From: Levilactobacillus suantsaii
Lineage (GTDB): Bacteria > Bacillota > Bacilli > Lactobacillales > Lactobacillaceae
Assembly: GCF_004115745.1 (NCBI RefSeq)
Contig: NZ_QXIL01000006.1
Location: 62,001-126,000, forward strand
Direction of reading: 5' to 3'
DNA length: 64,000 nt
The notes under the pieces were generated by a model, which worked only from the letters and a program-made list of their open reading frames with translations, had not been told where the DNA came from and made no database searches. Of this stretch, positions 33,965-42,599 are shown one piece after another; the stretch's first letter is position 1; each line of letters starts with the position of its first letter. Both the position numbers and the translations under genes were made by a program.

Positions 33965-35686
33965 TTAATCTGTCATGAGGACCGCCAACAATGCCTTAGC
34001 GGACTCGTTCAACTTATCTTGCGACTTGTCGTTGCCCAGATGAGTGTAGATTTCCCCCACGTAGGTCTGGTCCTTAAAGAACTGGGCGAAGACCGCATCG
34101 ATGATGGGTTGCGTCGCGGCAGGTTCTTGGACCGGACCAAACGGATTGGCGAAGAAGGTCGTGCTCATCCCCACTTCGTCGGTAGTCCCGAGTGCGCGGC
34201 GTTTCCCGGCCACAAAGGTCGCCTTGGCAGTCTCCTGGTCCGTGAAGCGGTGCACCCCGACGGCATCATCGTAGTTGTTGGCGTAGACCCACATGTCGAC
34301 GTGGTGGTGCGCCACCACCCGGCCCCAGGTGTTGGCAGGGATGATTACTCGGGCGTTGGCCTGTTCGGGATTCATGTAAATGCCTCGGTCCATGTTGGTG
34401 AAGGCCACCTCACTGCTCAGGTCGTCGAGCCGGACAAAGGCCCCGGTCTCGGTCCCCTGTGCGTACAAGCCTTCCTGGCTATCCAGGGTGAAACTGCCCA
34501 TGTCATCGAAGATGGTCTCGATGTTAACGATTTGGTCATCCGCCACGGTCTGTAAGGCTTCGATTGATTCGGACTTACCAGCCCCGGAGTCACCGAAGAA
34601 GACCACAGTCTTAGCCTGGCCACTGGCAAAGGTAATTTTGACCATCGCACCGTGAATCGGCAGCCGTTGCCGGACAATCTGGTGGAGGTTGTGCAGCGTC
34701 AAACACATCTTCTTCATGTAGCCGAAGTAAGTGGTCTGGTCGTTATACGGGACTTGGCCCACGTAGAGGTCGTTGGCCGCGTCGTAGAAATAGTGCCCGT
34801 TTTCTGGGTCGGCATCCCCCGCCGCACTGGGCGACCCAAACAGCAAGATCAGGTCCGGCTTATGATTCAAGACTTCCTGACGGTCGGCCAGTTGAAAGAG
34901 GTTCGCCAGTGCTAGTCCAGACGCTAAGTAGTCGCGGTGGAAGTAAATATAAGCCAGGCTAGTCCCAATCTTCGCCGGGTAACACAGCCAATCGGTATAG
35001 CCCCCCGTGAAGTTTTTCAGGGGGTTCTCCTGACTAGCCGTGAAGCGGCCTTTGCGCTTGTTGCTCTTGGTATGCAACATCATCGGTGGCCGTAACATCA
35101 AACGGTTGATGAAGCGCACGTCACGCAGGGCCTCGTACCCAGCCGGAATGGGCCACTGCACCCGTTGCAGTAACATGCAGGCACTGGTCGCGGCGGCCGT
35201 TTGCCGGTAAACGTGGTTGGCATGACCCTGAAGCTTTTCTTCAATCGTTCGGTACAAGCGCAAGACCACGTCGTTGAACCGTTGGTCGATGGTGATGAAT
35301 TCACTGGCGACCACGTGATTTTGCTGAGTGGTCATCGTGGCCACGCGCAGATAGGACCGATAATACGAGTAGAGGGCCTCAATGCTGTCCAAGATCTCTT
35401 TGCGGGAAAAGTGGTCAAAGGCCCGGGGCTGGTCGGTCAACACGTCCTTTAACGTGTCGATATAGGTCGCGGCATCCGTGCAGGCAAAGGTGGTCTCGGC
35501 ATCGGCAACGGTCGGCAGGTGATCCTGTTGTTCGGTCAAAAACAACGCGACGAACGCGGCAAATTCGGCGCTGTTGATTAGTTCGAAGGTGCTCGACAAA
35601 AAGCGGGCACTGTAGTTCAACACGGCAACTTTGCGGTCGGGGGTCGCATAAAAGGTGCGTAAATCAATCGGTGCGGGTACTGGCAT
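33965..35686 (-). CDS. P-loop protein related to PEP carboxykinase / HPr kinase
   Basis: A 573-residue cytoplasmic protein. The P-loop FFGDSGAGKSESIEAL (about 360-375) reads like HPr kinase (GDSGVGKSE) more than PEP carboxykinase. Other parts (IETIFDDMGSF, YAQGTETGAFVRLDD, VIIPANTWGRVVAHHHVDMWVYANNYDD) have the look of the PEPCK C-terminal half. The N-terminal 250 residues are helical and unlike either. It is not a normal PckA, and true substrate is unknown. Monocistronic, upstream of galM with its own terminator. Confidence 0.7.
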   Translation of the reverse strand: MPVPAPIDLRTFYATPDRKVAVLNYSARFLSSTFELINSAEFAAFVALFLTEQQDHLPTVADAETTFACTDAATYIDTLKDVLTDQPRAFDHFSRKEILDSIEALYSYYRSYLRVATMTTQQNHVVASEFITIDQRFNDVVLRLYRTIEEKLQGHANHVYRQTAAATSACMLLQRVQWPIPAGYEALRDVRFINRLMLRPPMMLHTKSNKRKGRFTASQENPLKNFTGGYTDWLCYPAKIGTSLAYIYFHRDYLASGLALANLFQLADRQEVLNHKPDLILLFGSPSAAGDADPENGHYFYDAANDLYVGQVPYNDQTTYFGYMKKMCLTLHNLHQIVRQRLPIHGAMVKITFASGQAKTVVFFGDSGAGKSESIEALQTVADDQIVNIETIFDDMGSFTLDSQEGLYAQGTETGAFVRLDDLSSEVAFTNMDRGIYMNPEQANARVIIPANTWGRVVAHHHVDMWVYANNYDDAVGVHRFTDQETAKATFVAGKRRALGTTDEVGMSTTFFANPFGPVQEPAATQPIIDAVFAQFFKDQTYVGEIYTHLGNDKSQDKLNESAKALLAVLMTD

Positions 35687-35929
35687 AAAAAGGCTCCTCT
35701 CATGGTGCTCTCATTATTAGATTAGCCCTCAGTTTAGCGTATTTTCCGCCCAGATGAAAGCCTTTCTTGACCCGGTCTTTGGTTTTGTTGTCAACCGAAC
35801 TAAACTCCCCTTGCAGCCGTTTGATAGACACCGCCTATCAATTCGCCCCCAAAATCGTATTGGTATTTGCCAAAAGAGCGACTAGCATAGAAAGTGAACG
35901 GTTACATAATTTAAAGGAGGATGATGAAT

Positions 35930-36751
35930 ATGGCAACTGATTGGCTCGGACTCAAAGATAAAGTGTGCGTGGTCACCGGTGCTATCGGTGGTATGGGCAC
36001 CAAAATCTGTCACGAACTAGCCGCCCAAGAAGCGACCGTCGTGGCGTTAGATATGAAACGTGACCCCCTCGAAAAATTCGTCAAAGAGCTCAAGACGACT
36101 TACCAGACCAACGCCTTAGCCGTGGCCTGCAACGTCACCGACGAAACCAGCGTGCAACACGCCGTTACCCAGGTCAAAGATGCTTTGGACCACGTCGACG
36201 TGGTCATCAACACGGCGGGTATCTTAAAATTCGACCCGTTAGAAGACCTCGACTACGCAACCTGGAAACAGGTCTTAGACGTCAACTTGAACGGCTATTA
36301 CCTAATTACGCACGAATTTGGCAAACTGATGATCGCCCAGAAACACGGGACCTTCGTTCACATCTCAACGGTGGCCAGTGACATTCCCGAAACTTACAGT
36401 GGCGCCTACAGCACCAGTAAGGCTGGGGTCAACATGCTCTCAAAGCAGGTGGCGGCCGAATGGGGCATGTTTGGCATCCGCAGTAATGTCTTGGAACCTT
36501 GTCTGGTCAAGACGCCGATGTCGGCCGACTTTTACGCCGACCCCAAGGTGGAAAATGGCCGCAAGGCACTGACCGCTAGCAAGCGTATCGGCACCACTCA
36601 AGACATCGCTAACGCCATCTTGTTCTTGGCCAGCGACCGTTCCAGCTACATCAACGCGGCGGCTTTACCGATTGACGGTGGCTTTAGCGTGATGATGCAA
36701 AACCAGATTCCTAAGCCTGGTGGCCGGCGCGGGTTCGCCGAGACCCACTAA
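35930..36751 (+). CDS. Short-chain dehydrogenase/reductase
   Basis: Start at 35930 (MATDWLGL), with AAGGAGG (35914-35920) nine bases upstream; ATGs at 35921 and 35924 are too close. The 273-residue classical SDR has the TGAIGGMG dinucleotide motif (about 17-24), NTAG (strand 4), catalytic Ser in HISTVAS and YSTSK. The C-terminus ends PKPGGRRGFAETH. Substrate unknown. It faces a convergent MFS gene with a shared terminator. Confidence 0.9.
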   Translation: MATDWLGLKDKVCVVTGAIGGMGTKICHELAAQEATVVALDMKRDPLEKFVKELKTTYQTNALAVACNVTDETSVQHAVTQVKDALDHVDVVINTAGILKFDPLEDLDYATWKQVLDVNLNGYYLITHEFGKLMIAQKHGTFVHISTVASDIPETYSGAYSTSKAGVNMLSKQVAAEWGMFGIRSNVLEPCLVKTPMSADFYADPKVENGRKALTASKRIGTTQDIANAILFLASDRSSYINAAALPIDGGFSVMMQNQIPKPGGRRGFAETH

Positions 36752-36765
36752 CCTCCGACTAAACG

Positions 36766-36819
36766 AAAGGACGCCGCACGTGATGCCCATTAGGGGCATG
36801 CCGTGTGGCGTCCTTTTTT
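36766..36819. terminator. Bidirectional terminator
   Basis: AAAGGACGCC-GCACG / CGTG-GGCGTCCTTT with inner GCCC/GGGC, then T run. It lies between convergent SDR and MFS genes. Confidence 0.8.
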
Positions 36820-36844
36820 AGTCATTTCTATTTAAGGTCAGGCA

Positions 36845-38275
36845 TCAATCCTGAGCTGCTTGGGCCTTTTGTTTCCGCCCATCGCGCAGCATTGCGGCAA
36901 AGATGAAGCCCAGTACCGAGACCACCAAGAAGGTGATGAAAACCCGCCGGTACCCCACGAGGGTCGCGGCAGAAGCCGACATCGTAGCCTTGTGGCTGGC
37001 CGTCACGACCGCTAGAATCAAGGTCGCCACGGCAACCCCGGTCGACCCCAGGATTTGCCGCACCGTCGTGATAACCGCGGTCCCGTGTGAAATCAACTGG
37101 TCGGGCAGCGAATTAGCCCCCAACGTGACGGCGGGCATCATGACGAAGGCATTGCCCCCTTCAATCAGGGCCGCAATCAAAATCATGACAATCAGCGGTT
37201 GCTTGCCGGAGATGATAGCCAGTAAGGCCCAACCGACGACAATCATGCCCATCCCGGTCAACATGGTGCCTTTAAAGCCAATCTTATCGGCTAAGCGTCC
37301 GGTCAACGGGTTCAAGAGGCTTAACAAAACGGCCCCAGGAACCAGCGACATCCCGGAAGCAAACGGCGACAGCCCCAAGACGTTTTGGTAGTACAACGGG
37401 AAGATAATCGTCACGACGATCAACGCGATGTACGAAGTTCCGGTCAGCAACACGGCCAAGTCAAAGTTGAAAGTCTTTAAGACCCGTAAATCCAGCAACG
37501 GTGAGGTGACGTGAAATTGCCGCCAAACGAAGAAGGCAACCAATAGTAAGCTAACGATCAGTAACACACTTTGCGCGCCCCAGTTGACGCCGGTGCTACC
37601 AATTTGATTGACTACGTATAAAATCCCGATGAACCCAAGACTGCCAATCACGGAAATGTAATCCAACCGCGACGTTTTTTGGGGCATAACGTCCTTGATC
37701 GTCTTGAACGCCACCAAAAAGACTACCGTGATGATCAGCATAAAGACTACGAAGAGTCCCTGCCACGTGGTGTACTTCAACACGATGCCAGAGATAATCG
37801 GGCCGACCGCTAAGGCAGACCCCATGACTAACCCGGCGAAGCCCATGACACCGCCCCGTTTATCCTCGGGCGTGATGCGCAACATCACAGTTTGATACGA
37901 TGGAAACATGATTCCTACGGCCATGGCCTCCATGACCCGGCCCAGTAACATCAGCGGAAAGCTGGTGGCCAGATAAATAATGAACGTCCCCACGTCGAAT
38001 AAGGCCAACATGCTCATAAATAAAATCGGGAAGCGCAAATTATTCAGTAACCACGGACTGACCGGCATCATCACCACCATGACCAACATGAATCCGGTCG
38101 TCAGCCATTGTACGGTCGATGCCGACACGCCAAAGTAACGCATCAACGTCGGGTACGCCGTCGACAAGGACGACTGACTGATGGACATGGTGAAGGTCCC
38201 GGCTAGTAGCGTCCAGATGAACGCCAGGTGATTATAGGGTTTCCCCTTCAAATCAATCGATTGTGCTTCTGCCAT
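36845..38275 (-). CDS. MFS drug exporter, DHA2 (EmrB/QacA) type
   Basis: The 476-residue membrane protein has 14 hydrophobic segments. Landmarks are LAGTFTMSISQSSLSTAYPTL, the motif C-like GLVMGSALAVGPIISG after LGRVMEAMAVGIMFP, and QWLTTGFMLVMVVMMP. GAGGAG precedes the ATG. Closest to LmrB/EmrB lincosamide- or multidrug exporters by family; substrate not inferable. No regulator is adjacent. Confidence 0.88.
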   Translation of the reverse strand: MAEAQSIDLKGKPYNHLAFIWTLLAGTFTMSISQSSLSTAYPTLMRYFGVSASTVQWLTTGFMLVMVVMMPVSPWLLNNLRFPILFMSMLALFDVGTFIIYLATSFPLMLLGRVMEAMAVGIMFPSYQTVMLRITPEDKRGGVMGFAGLVMGSALAVGPIISGIVLKYTTWQGLFVVFMLIITVVFLVAFKTIKDVMPQKTSRLDYISVIGSLGFIGILYVVNQIGSTGVNWGAQSVLLIVSLLLVAFFVWRQFHVTSPLLDLRVLKTFNFDLAVLLTGTSYIALIVVTIIFPLYYQNVLGLSPFASGMSLVPGAVLLSLLNPLTGRLADKIGFKGTMLTGMGMIVVGWALLAIISGKQPLIVMILIAALIEGGNAFVMMPAVTLGANSLPDQLISHGTAVITTVRQILGSTGVAVATLILAVVTASHKATMSASAATLVGYRRVFITFLVVSVLGFIFAAMLRDGRKQKAQAAQD

Positions 38276-38422
38276 CTAACCCACTCCTCTAGTTTAGAAT
38301 TGTTCTTAACTGTTCCATCCTAGCGCTTTTTAGCAGGTCTGTAAACTCACACCGCTCAGCCCAGCCGAAGTTAACCGGCTAGCGCTGGTGATTTTACCAA
38401 CTGTCCATCCCCGAACCAGCCG

Positions 38423-38450
38423 TTACTTCCCCGCCTTTTTTTGGTACAAT
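38423..38450 (+). promoter_or_regulatory. Promoter of the 58-residue gene
   Basis: TTACTT (38423-38428), 16-base spacer, TACAAT (38445-38450). The start codon is 43 bases downstream of the -10. Confidence 0.5.
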
Positions 38451-38492
38451 AGAGGTTATGAATGACTAGACTAAAGGAATTGAGGGCACGCT

Positions 38493-38669
38493 ATGGACTT
38501 AGTAAGCTATTTACACGATGAAATCAACTTTCTGACCGAACAAATGACGGCCGCCGAAAAGGAGCAGAACAGTTCGATGCGCTTTCTCTGCGACGCCCGA
38601 ATTGAAGAAGCTAAGCATATTTTAAACAAGATCGACGCTGGCGACATCGACCAACTCACCAAGGGTTAG
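38493..38669 (+). CDS. Hypothetical protein, 58 residues
   Basis: ATG 38493, with GAGGG (38482-38486) six bases upstream, stop TAG 38667-38669. The sequence MDLVSYLHDEINFLTEQMTA is followed by AEKEQNSSMRFLCDARIEEA and KHILNKIDAGDIDQLTKG. It is acidic and almost entirely helical, a probable helical hairpin. It has its own promoter and terminator, so is probably expressed. Family not recognised; similar short helical proteins are common near cell-wall or metabolic genes, but no function can be claimed. Confidence 0.75.
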   Translation: MDLVSYLHDEINFLTEQMTAAEKEQNSSMRFLCDARIEEAKHILNKIDAGDIDQLTKG

Positions 38670-38681
38670 GCCACTATGACC

Positions 38682-38728
38682 AGCCCCACACTGGTCCCGC
38701 TGATAAACGGTCTGGCGTGGGGCTTTTT
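38682..38728 (+). terminator. Terminator of the 58-residue gene
   Basis: AGCCCCAC (38682-38689) / GTGGGGCT (38717-38724), followed by T run. Confidence 0.8.
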
Positions 38729-38818
38729 GGTTCCGCCTAATCCTGACTTGAAAACTCGCCGGAAACGCGAAATAGGTGTAAATTAGAGACGGACATAAAT
38801 TTAGAGGGAGGCAACACG

Positions 38819-39610
38819 TTGATAACTATTAAATCAGCTCGTGAAATCGAAAAAATGCGTGAATCTGGCGCTGTCTTGGCGGGGGTTCATTTGGGCCTAC
38901 GCAAGATCATCAAGCCCGGTATCTCCAGTTGGGAAATCGAAGAATTTGCCAACAAGTACATCGAAGAGCACGGCGCTCGACCTTCCGAAAAGGGCTTTGA
39001 GGGGTACAAGTACGCCACCTGCGTCAGTGTCAACGATGAAGTGGCCCACGCCATCCCCCGCAAGAACTTAATTTTAAAGAACGGGGACATCGTCAAAGTT
39101 GACATGACCGTCAACTTAGATGGGTTCGAAAGCGATTCCTGCTGGGCCTACGCAGTCGGCACCATCAGTGACGATGCCAAGCGTCTCATGGCCGTCACCA
39201 AGAAGGCGCTCTACTTGGGCATCGACCAAGCCGTCGTCGGCAACCGGATTGGTGACATTGGCCACGCCATCCAAGACTACGTGGAAACGCAGAACCATAT
39301 GGGTGACGTCCGCGAACTCATCGGCCATGGCATTGGGCCGACCATGCACGAACAGCCTAACGTGCCCCACTACGGTGAAGCGGGCCACGGCTTACGGCTC
39401 CGCGAAGGCATGACCATCACCATCGAACCGATGGTCAACTTAGGGACTTGGGAAATCGCCTCGAAGCCCACGGCCGATAAGACCTGGGAATACTACGTCA
39501 CCGCCGACGGTTCTTTGTCGTGCCAATACGAACATACCCTGGTCATCACTAAGGACGGATCCAAGATTTTAACCTCGCAGGACCCCGAATTTGATGCCAA
39601 GTATCTTTAA
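38819..39610 (+). CDS. map: Methionine aminopeptidase, type I
   Basis: Removes initiator methionine from new proteins. TTG start at 38819, with GAGGGAGG directly upstream. The 263-residue protein has the five metal ligands in context: DMTVNLDGFESD (two Asp), GHGIGPTMHEQP (His), TIEPMVN (Glu) and QYEHTLVIT (Glu). No N-terminal zinc finger, as usual for Firmicutes. It is 19 bp upstream of menG and probably cotranscribed. Confidence 0.95.
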   Translation: MITIKSAREIEKMRESGAVLAGVHLGLRKIIKPGISSWEIEEFANKYIEEHGARPSEKGFEGYKYATCVSVNDEVAHAIPRKNLILKNGDIVKVDMTVNLDGFESDSCWAYAVGTISDDAKRLMAVTKKALYLGIDQAVVGNRIGDIGHAIQDYVETQNHMGDVRELIGHGIGPTMHEQPNVPHYGEAGHGLRLREGMTITIEPMVNLGTWEIASKPTADKTWEYYVTADGSLSCQYEHTLVITKDGSKILTSQDPEFDAKYL

Positions 39611-39629
39611 TCCTTAAGGGGGAGTCAGC

Positions 39630-40352
39630 ATGTCGTTAACCAATCATACACCAGAAGCCACGGTCACCACACTGTTCAACCAAATTGCGCCCCAGTATGA
39701 CCAGATGAACCGTCTGATCAGTCTGGGAACCCACCAGGTGTGGCGCCATAAAGTGATGGCGGCCATGGCCGTGACGCCCGGGGACTTTGCCCTGGACTTG
39801 TGCTGTGGCACCGGCGACTGGACGCTGGCGTTAGCCCAAGCGGTCGGCCCCAGTGGTCACGTGGTTGGGTTGGACCTCAGTGCCGAGATGCTGACTATCG
39901 CCGAGAAAAAAGCGCGAGCCCAGCACTTACAGGGTCAACTCACCCTCAAAACGGCCGACGCCATGCACCTCCCCTACCCGGACGACACTTTTGACGTGGT
40001 CACGATTGGCTTTGGGTTACGCAACGTCCCCGATGCCGCGCAAGTGCTCACCGAGATGACCCGGGTGGTCAAGCCTGGCGGCCAGGTGGTGTGTCTAGAA
40101 ACCTCCCAACCGACCAACCCGGTGATCCACGCAGGCTGGCAATTGTATTTCGGTCACCTGGTTCCCTTGATGGGCCGGGTGGTAGCGCACCACTATCGTG
40201 CTTACCAGTATCTGCAACGGACCACCCATGAGTTCGTCTCCGCCACGACTTTGGTCCGGATGTTTCAAGCGGCCGGGTTAACGGCGGTCCACTATACCCG
40301 TTTCAATCTGGGAGCCGCAGCGGCCCACTACGGCCGCAAACCGTGGCGTTAA
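39630..40352 (+). CDS. menG: Demethylmenaquinone methyltransferase
   Basis: Final methylation step in menaquinone synthesis. The 240-residue UbiE/MenG-type protein has FNQIAPQYDQMNRLISLGTHQVWR (family signature), the SAM loop LDLCCGTGDWTLALA, and TIGFGLRNVPDAAQVLTEM. It follows map by 19 bp. There are no other menaquinone genes in the window, and in many lactobacilli the pathway is incomplete, so its actual substrate may be imported demethylmenaquinone (inference). Confidence 0.93.
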   Translation: MSLTNHTPEATVTTLFNQIAPQYDQMNRLISLGTHQVWRHKVMAAMAVTPGDFALDLCCGTGDWTLALAQAVGPSGHVVGLDLSAEMLTIAEKKARAQHLQGQLTLKTADAMHLPYPDDTFDVVTIGFGLRNVPDAAQVLTEMTRVVKPGGQVVCLETSQPTNPVIHAGWQLYFGHLVPLMGRVVAHHYRAYQYLQRTTHEFVSATTLVRMFQAAGLTAVHYTRFNLGAAAAHYGRKPWR

Positions 40353-40371
40353 CCCCACTACTCATTACTTT

Positions 40372-40433
40372 ACAAAACACTAAAGTGCACCGTTTTTAAA
40401 TGGAAAATCCACTTAAAAACGGTGCACTTTTTA
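40372..40433. repeat. Intergenic palindromic repeat, copy 1
   Basis: AAAGTGCACCGTTTTTAA (40382-40399) / TTAAAAACGGTGCACTTT (40413-40430) preceded by ACAAAACACT. Same family as 49394-49463 and 62180-62248. It also works as a terminator after menG. Confidence 0.85.
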
Positions 40434-40525
40434 GCTGTTTGGTGGCCATGATAGTGCCAAACGTGCGCCAACATCAGTTCCTTGCGCTCTCGTCTTAGAT
40501 TGCCAGACTACTATGTAATAGTCGC

Positions 40526-41371
40526 TTACTGGGCTTGTTCGATCAGCGCTAAGACATGCTGATTATTGTTCAACCGCGCAAAGGCCGCGGCGTCGTCTAA
40601 GTCTTGCTGGATGGCCGCAGGATCCCCGTGCTCTTGTTGCTGGTTCAATGCCCGCCGCAAGGTGATTCGGGCCAAATAAAAGGTCACGTGGTACTGGGCG
40701 CAAATCTTCACGCCGTATGCTAACAAGTCGTCGCTGGTCTCATAATCGTGTTGCTGACTGTAAAATTCAGCGGTGTAATTGACGATGTTCAGCGCCCGCC
40801 AAATACTGTGATGCGTCTTAAACGACAATTTATAGATTTCGTCAAAAACCTTATTAAAATAAAATTCAGCTCGGGTCGCATCCCCAGCCAGGTTGTACGC
40901 AATCCCCGTCCCCGTGTAGGCCAATAAGGCGTACATCGAGTGATGGCTTTCGTCCAAGCGATTTAAAATCTGGGAGAAATCAAACAACGCATCGCTGATA
41001 CTCCCATGACCCAACGCCGTCGCGTAACCACGCAAGAAGTAATAACGCAACTGAAAGGTCGTTGAATCCTCATGTGGGTCGCCTAGTTGGACCAAATCCG
41101 CACGCACAGCTGGATACATCTCCCGTTGGAGGTGCGTTTCGGCCGCTTCTAAAATAGCGGCACGTTTGGAATCGCCCCCCTGATTGACCGGAAAAAGGTC
41201 ATCAAGGGTCAATTCTAAGCGGTCGCACAGCTGTAACAGAATTTTTAACGATGGGACCTTCCCCTTTCGTTCGAATTTACTAAGGGTGGCCTGCGTACAA
41301 ATTCCCTGAGCCAGCTGATCTTGCGAGAGGTGCATCTGTTTTCGAGTCTCAATGAAAATTTCTACGTTCAT
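40526..41371 (-). CDS. XRE/Rgg-like transcriptional regulator with TPR-type C-terminus
   Basis: The 281-residue protein has an N-terminal helix-turn-helix (IETRKQMHLSQDQLAQGICTQATLSKFERKG, about 7-37) and a helical repeat C-terminus (AETHLQREMYPAV, GTGIAYNLAGDATRAEFYFNKV, RALNQQQEHGDP). This architecture fits Rgg/PlcR-type peptide-sensing regulators. There is no obvious pheromone gene next to it. It ends 160 bp from repeat copy 1 and divergent to nothing. Confidence 0.8.
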   Translation of the reverse strand: MNVEIFIETRKQMHLSQDQLAQGICTQATLSKFERKGKVPSLKILLQLCDRLELTLDDLFPVNQGGDSKRAAILEAAETHLQREMYPAVRADLVQLGDPHEDSTTFQLRYYFLRGYATALGHGSISDALFDFSQILNRLDESHHSMYALLAYTGTGIAYNLAGDATRAEFYFNKVFDEIYKLSFKTHHSIWRALNIVNYTAEFYSQQHDYETSDDLLAYGVKICAQYHVTFYLARITLRRALNQQQEHGDPAAIQQDLDDAAAFARLNNNQHVLALIEQAQ

Positions 41372-41433
41372 AATATTGGATTCTCATTCCTTAAATGGTT
41401 TCGGGGTTACACTTTCAGAGTACACCACGACTG

Positions 41434-42063
41434 TTAAAATTGCCACCCGTGGTGGGTACGGTCCCAGTCACGTTTACGGCTGGCTGAGACGAACGGGTTA
41501 CCAGCGACCGTGAAGCGTAACGGTTGGTCTTGCCAGCTACCGGCGCTGACGCCGACCCGTGCTGAAGCCTGAATTCTTTGGGGCACTCGCGTGGCTTCCG
41601 CCGTAATCGTCAAGTTGTGGGTTCCCAACATAGTCCGATTAAGGTCCTTCGTGTGAATTCCTAAAGCCGCCATCAACTTTCCCGGTCCATTGGTCAGGTT
41701 CAACACCGGTTGGTCGCGGTGAATCTGCATGAGTTCACGCCCCCGGTGCGGTTCTAACCCGCGAATCAAGATTCCTTGAGGCACCCCGTTGGCTTGGGTC
41801 GCGACATCAAACATGTAATAACCCTGTAACACGTAAATGTAGATGGTACCCGGGGCATCATACAACGCCGCGTTAGCCGCCGTCTTCCGGCCGCCAAAGG
41901 CATGCGCAGCAGTATCCTGCTCGCCCAGATAAGCTTCGGTCTCCACGATCCAACCACTCATCACACCAGCCCGGGTCTCGTAAATCAACTCATGCCCTAA
42001 CAGGTCTTGGGCAATCTGCTCGGTTGGCCGACCCGTATAAAAATCGCCAATTGGGTTCGTCAT
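41434..42063 (-). CDS. Alkyladenine (3-methyladenine) DNA glycosylase
   Basis: Base-excision repair enzyme of the AAG/MPG type. The 209-residue protein shows ETEAYLGEQDTAAHAFGGRKT (catalytic Glu), YIYVLQGYYMFDV, GVPQGILIRGLEP and NGPGKLMAALGI. Length is normal for bacterial MPG. Monocistronic; faces the DUF488 gene. Confidence 0.93.
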   Translation of the reverse strand: MTNPIGDFYTGRPTEQIAQDLLGHELIYETRAGVMSGWIVETEAYLGEQDTAAHAFGGRKTAANAALYDAPGTIYIYVLQGYYMFDVATQANGVPQGILIRGLEPHRGRELMQIHRDQPVLNLTNGPGKLMAALGIHTKDLNRTMLGTHNLTITAEATRVPQRIQASARVGVSAGSWQDQPLRFTVAGNPFVSASRKRDWDRTHHGWQF

Positions 42064-42154
42064 CCGCTACGCTCCCTTCCAAAAATTTCTACTTCCCCTT
42101 TAATTGTACACCCGGTTTCCGTTTTCTGCGAGAGACAATCTAAAAGAAGTACGC

Positions 42155-42182
42155 TTGCACCCAGCTTACGAAACGGTAAAAT
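42155..42182 (+). promoter_or_regulatory. Promoter of the DUF488 gene
   Basis: TTGCAC (42155-42160), 16-base spacer, TAAAAT (42177-42182). Confidence 0.6.
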
Positions 42183-42206
42183 GGGGCATAGGAGATGATA
42201 TGACTG

Positions 42207-42599
42207 ATGGCATTAAAATTAGAACGCATCTATACCAAGCCCGCCGACCTTAGCGGTTACCGGGTCCTCGTCGACCGGTTATGGCCCCGCGGCATTTCTA
42301 AAGTCAACGCTAAGTTGGATCGCTGGGAAAAGTCGATTGGGCCATCGACCGACCTACGTAAATGGTTCAACCACGATCCCGAAAAATTTCCCGAATTTCG
42401 GGCCCGCTACTTAGCGGAGCTGGCCGCTAACCCGGACAAGGACGCCTTTTTGCAACTCCTGGCGGAGCAATTGCCCCAACAAGACGTCATCTTACTTTAC
42501 GGCGCCAAGGACCAGACCCACAATCAGGCCGTAGTCCTCAAGGCTTGGCTACAAGCTCAGCTTGCGGGGCAAGTATCCGCTGAACGGTTGGCAGACTAA
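42207..42599 (+). CDS. DUF488-family protein (YeaO-like)
   Basis: The 130-residue cytoplasmic protein has the family hallmarks LERIYTKPADLSGYRVLVDRLWPRGISK, FNHDPEKFPEFRARYLAEL and VILLYGAKDQTHNQAVVLKAWL. Function unknown. GGAG lies 11-14 bases upstream. The last 62 bases overlap the end of the convergent HAD gene. Confidence 0.9.
   Translation: MALKLERIYTKPADLSGYRVLVDRLWPRGISKVNAKLDRWEKSIGPSTDLRKWFNHDPEKFPEFRARYLAELAANPDKDAFLQLLAEQLPQQDVILLYGAKDQTHNQAVVLKAWLQAQLAGQVSAERLAD

Noticed and set aside
33827-34555. 242-residue plus-strand ORF
   Set aside because: It is antisense to the P-loop protein gene for most of its length and has no ribosome site; its composition is typical of a shadow frame.
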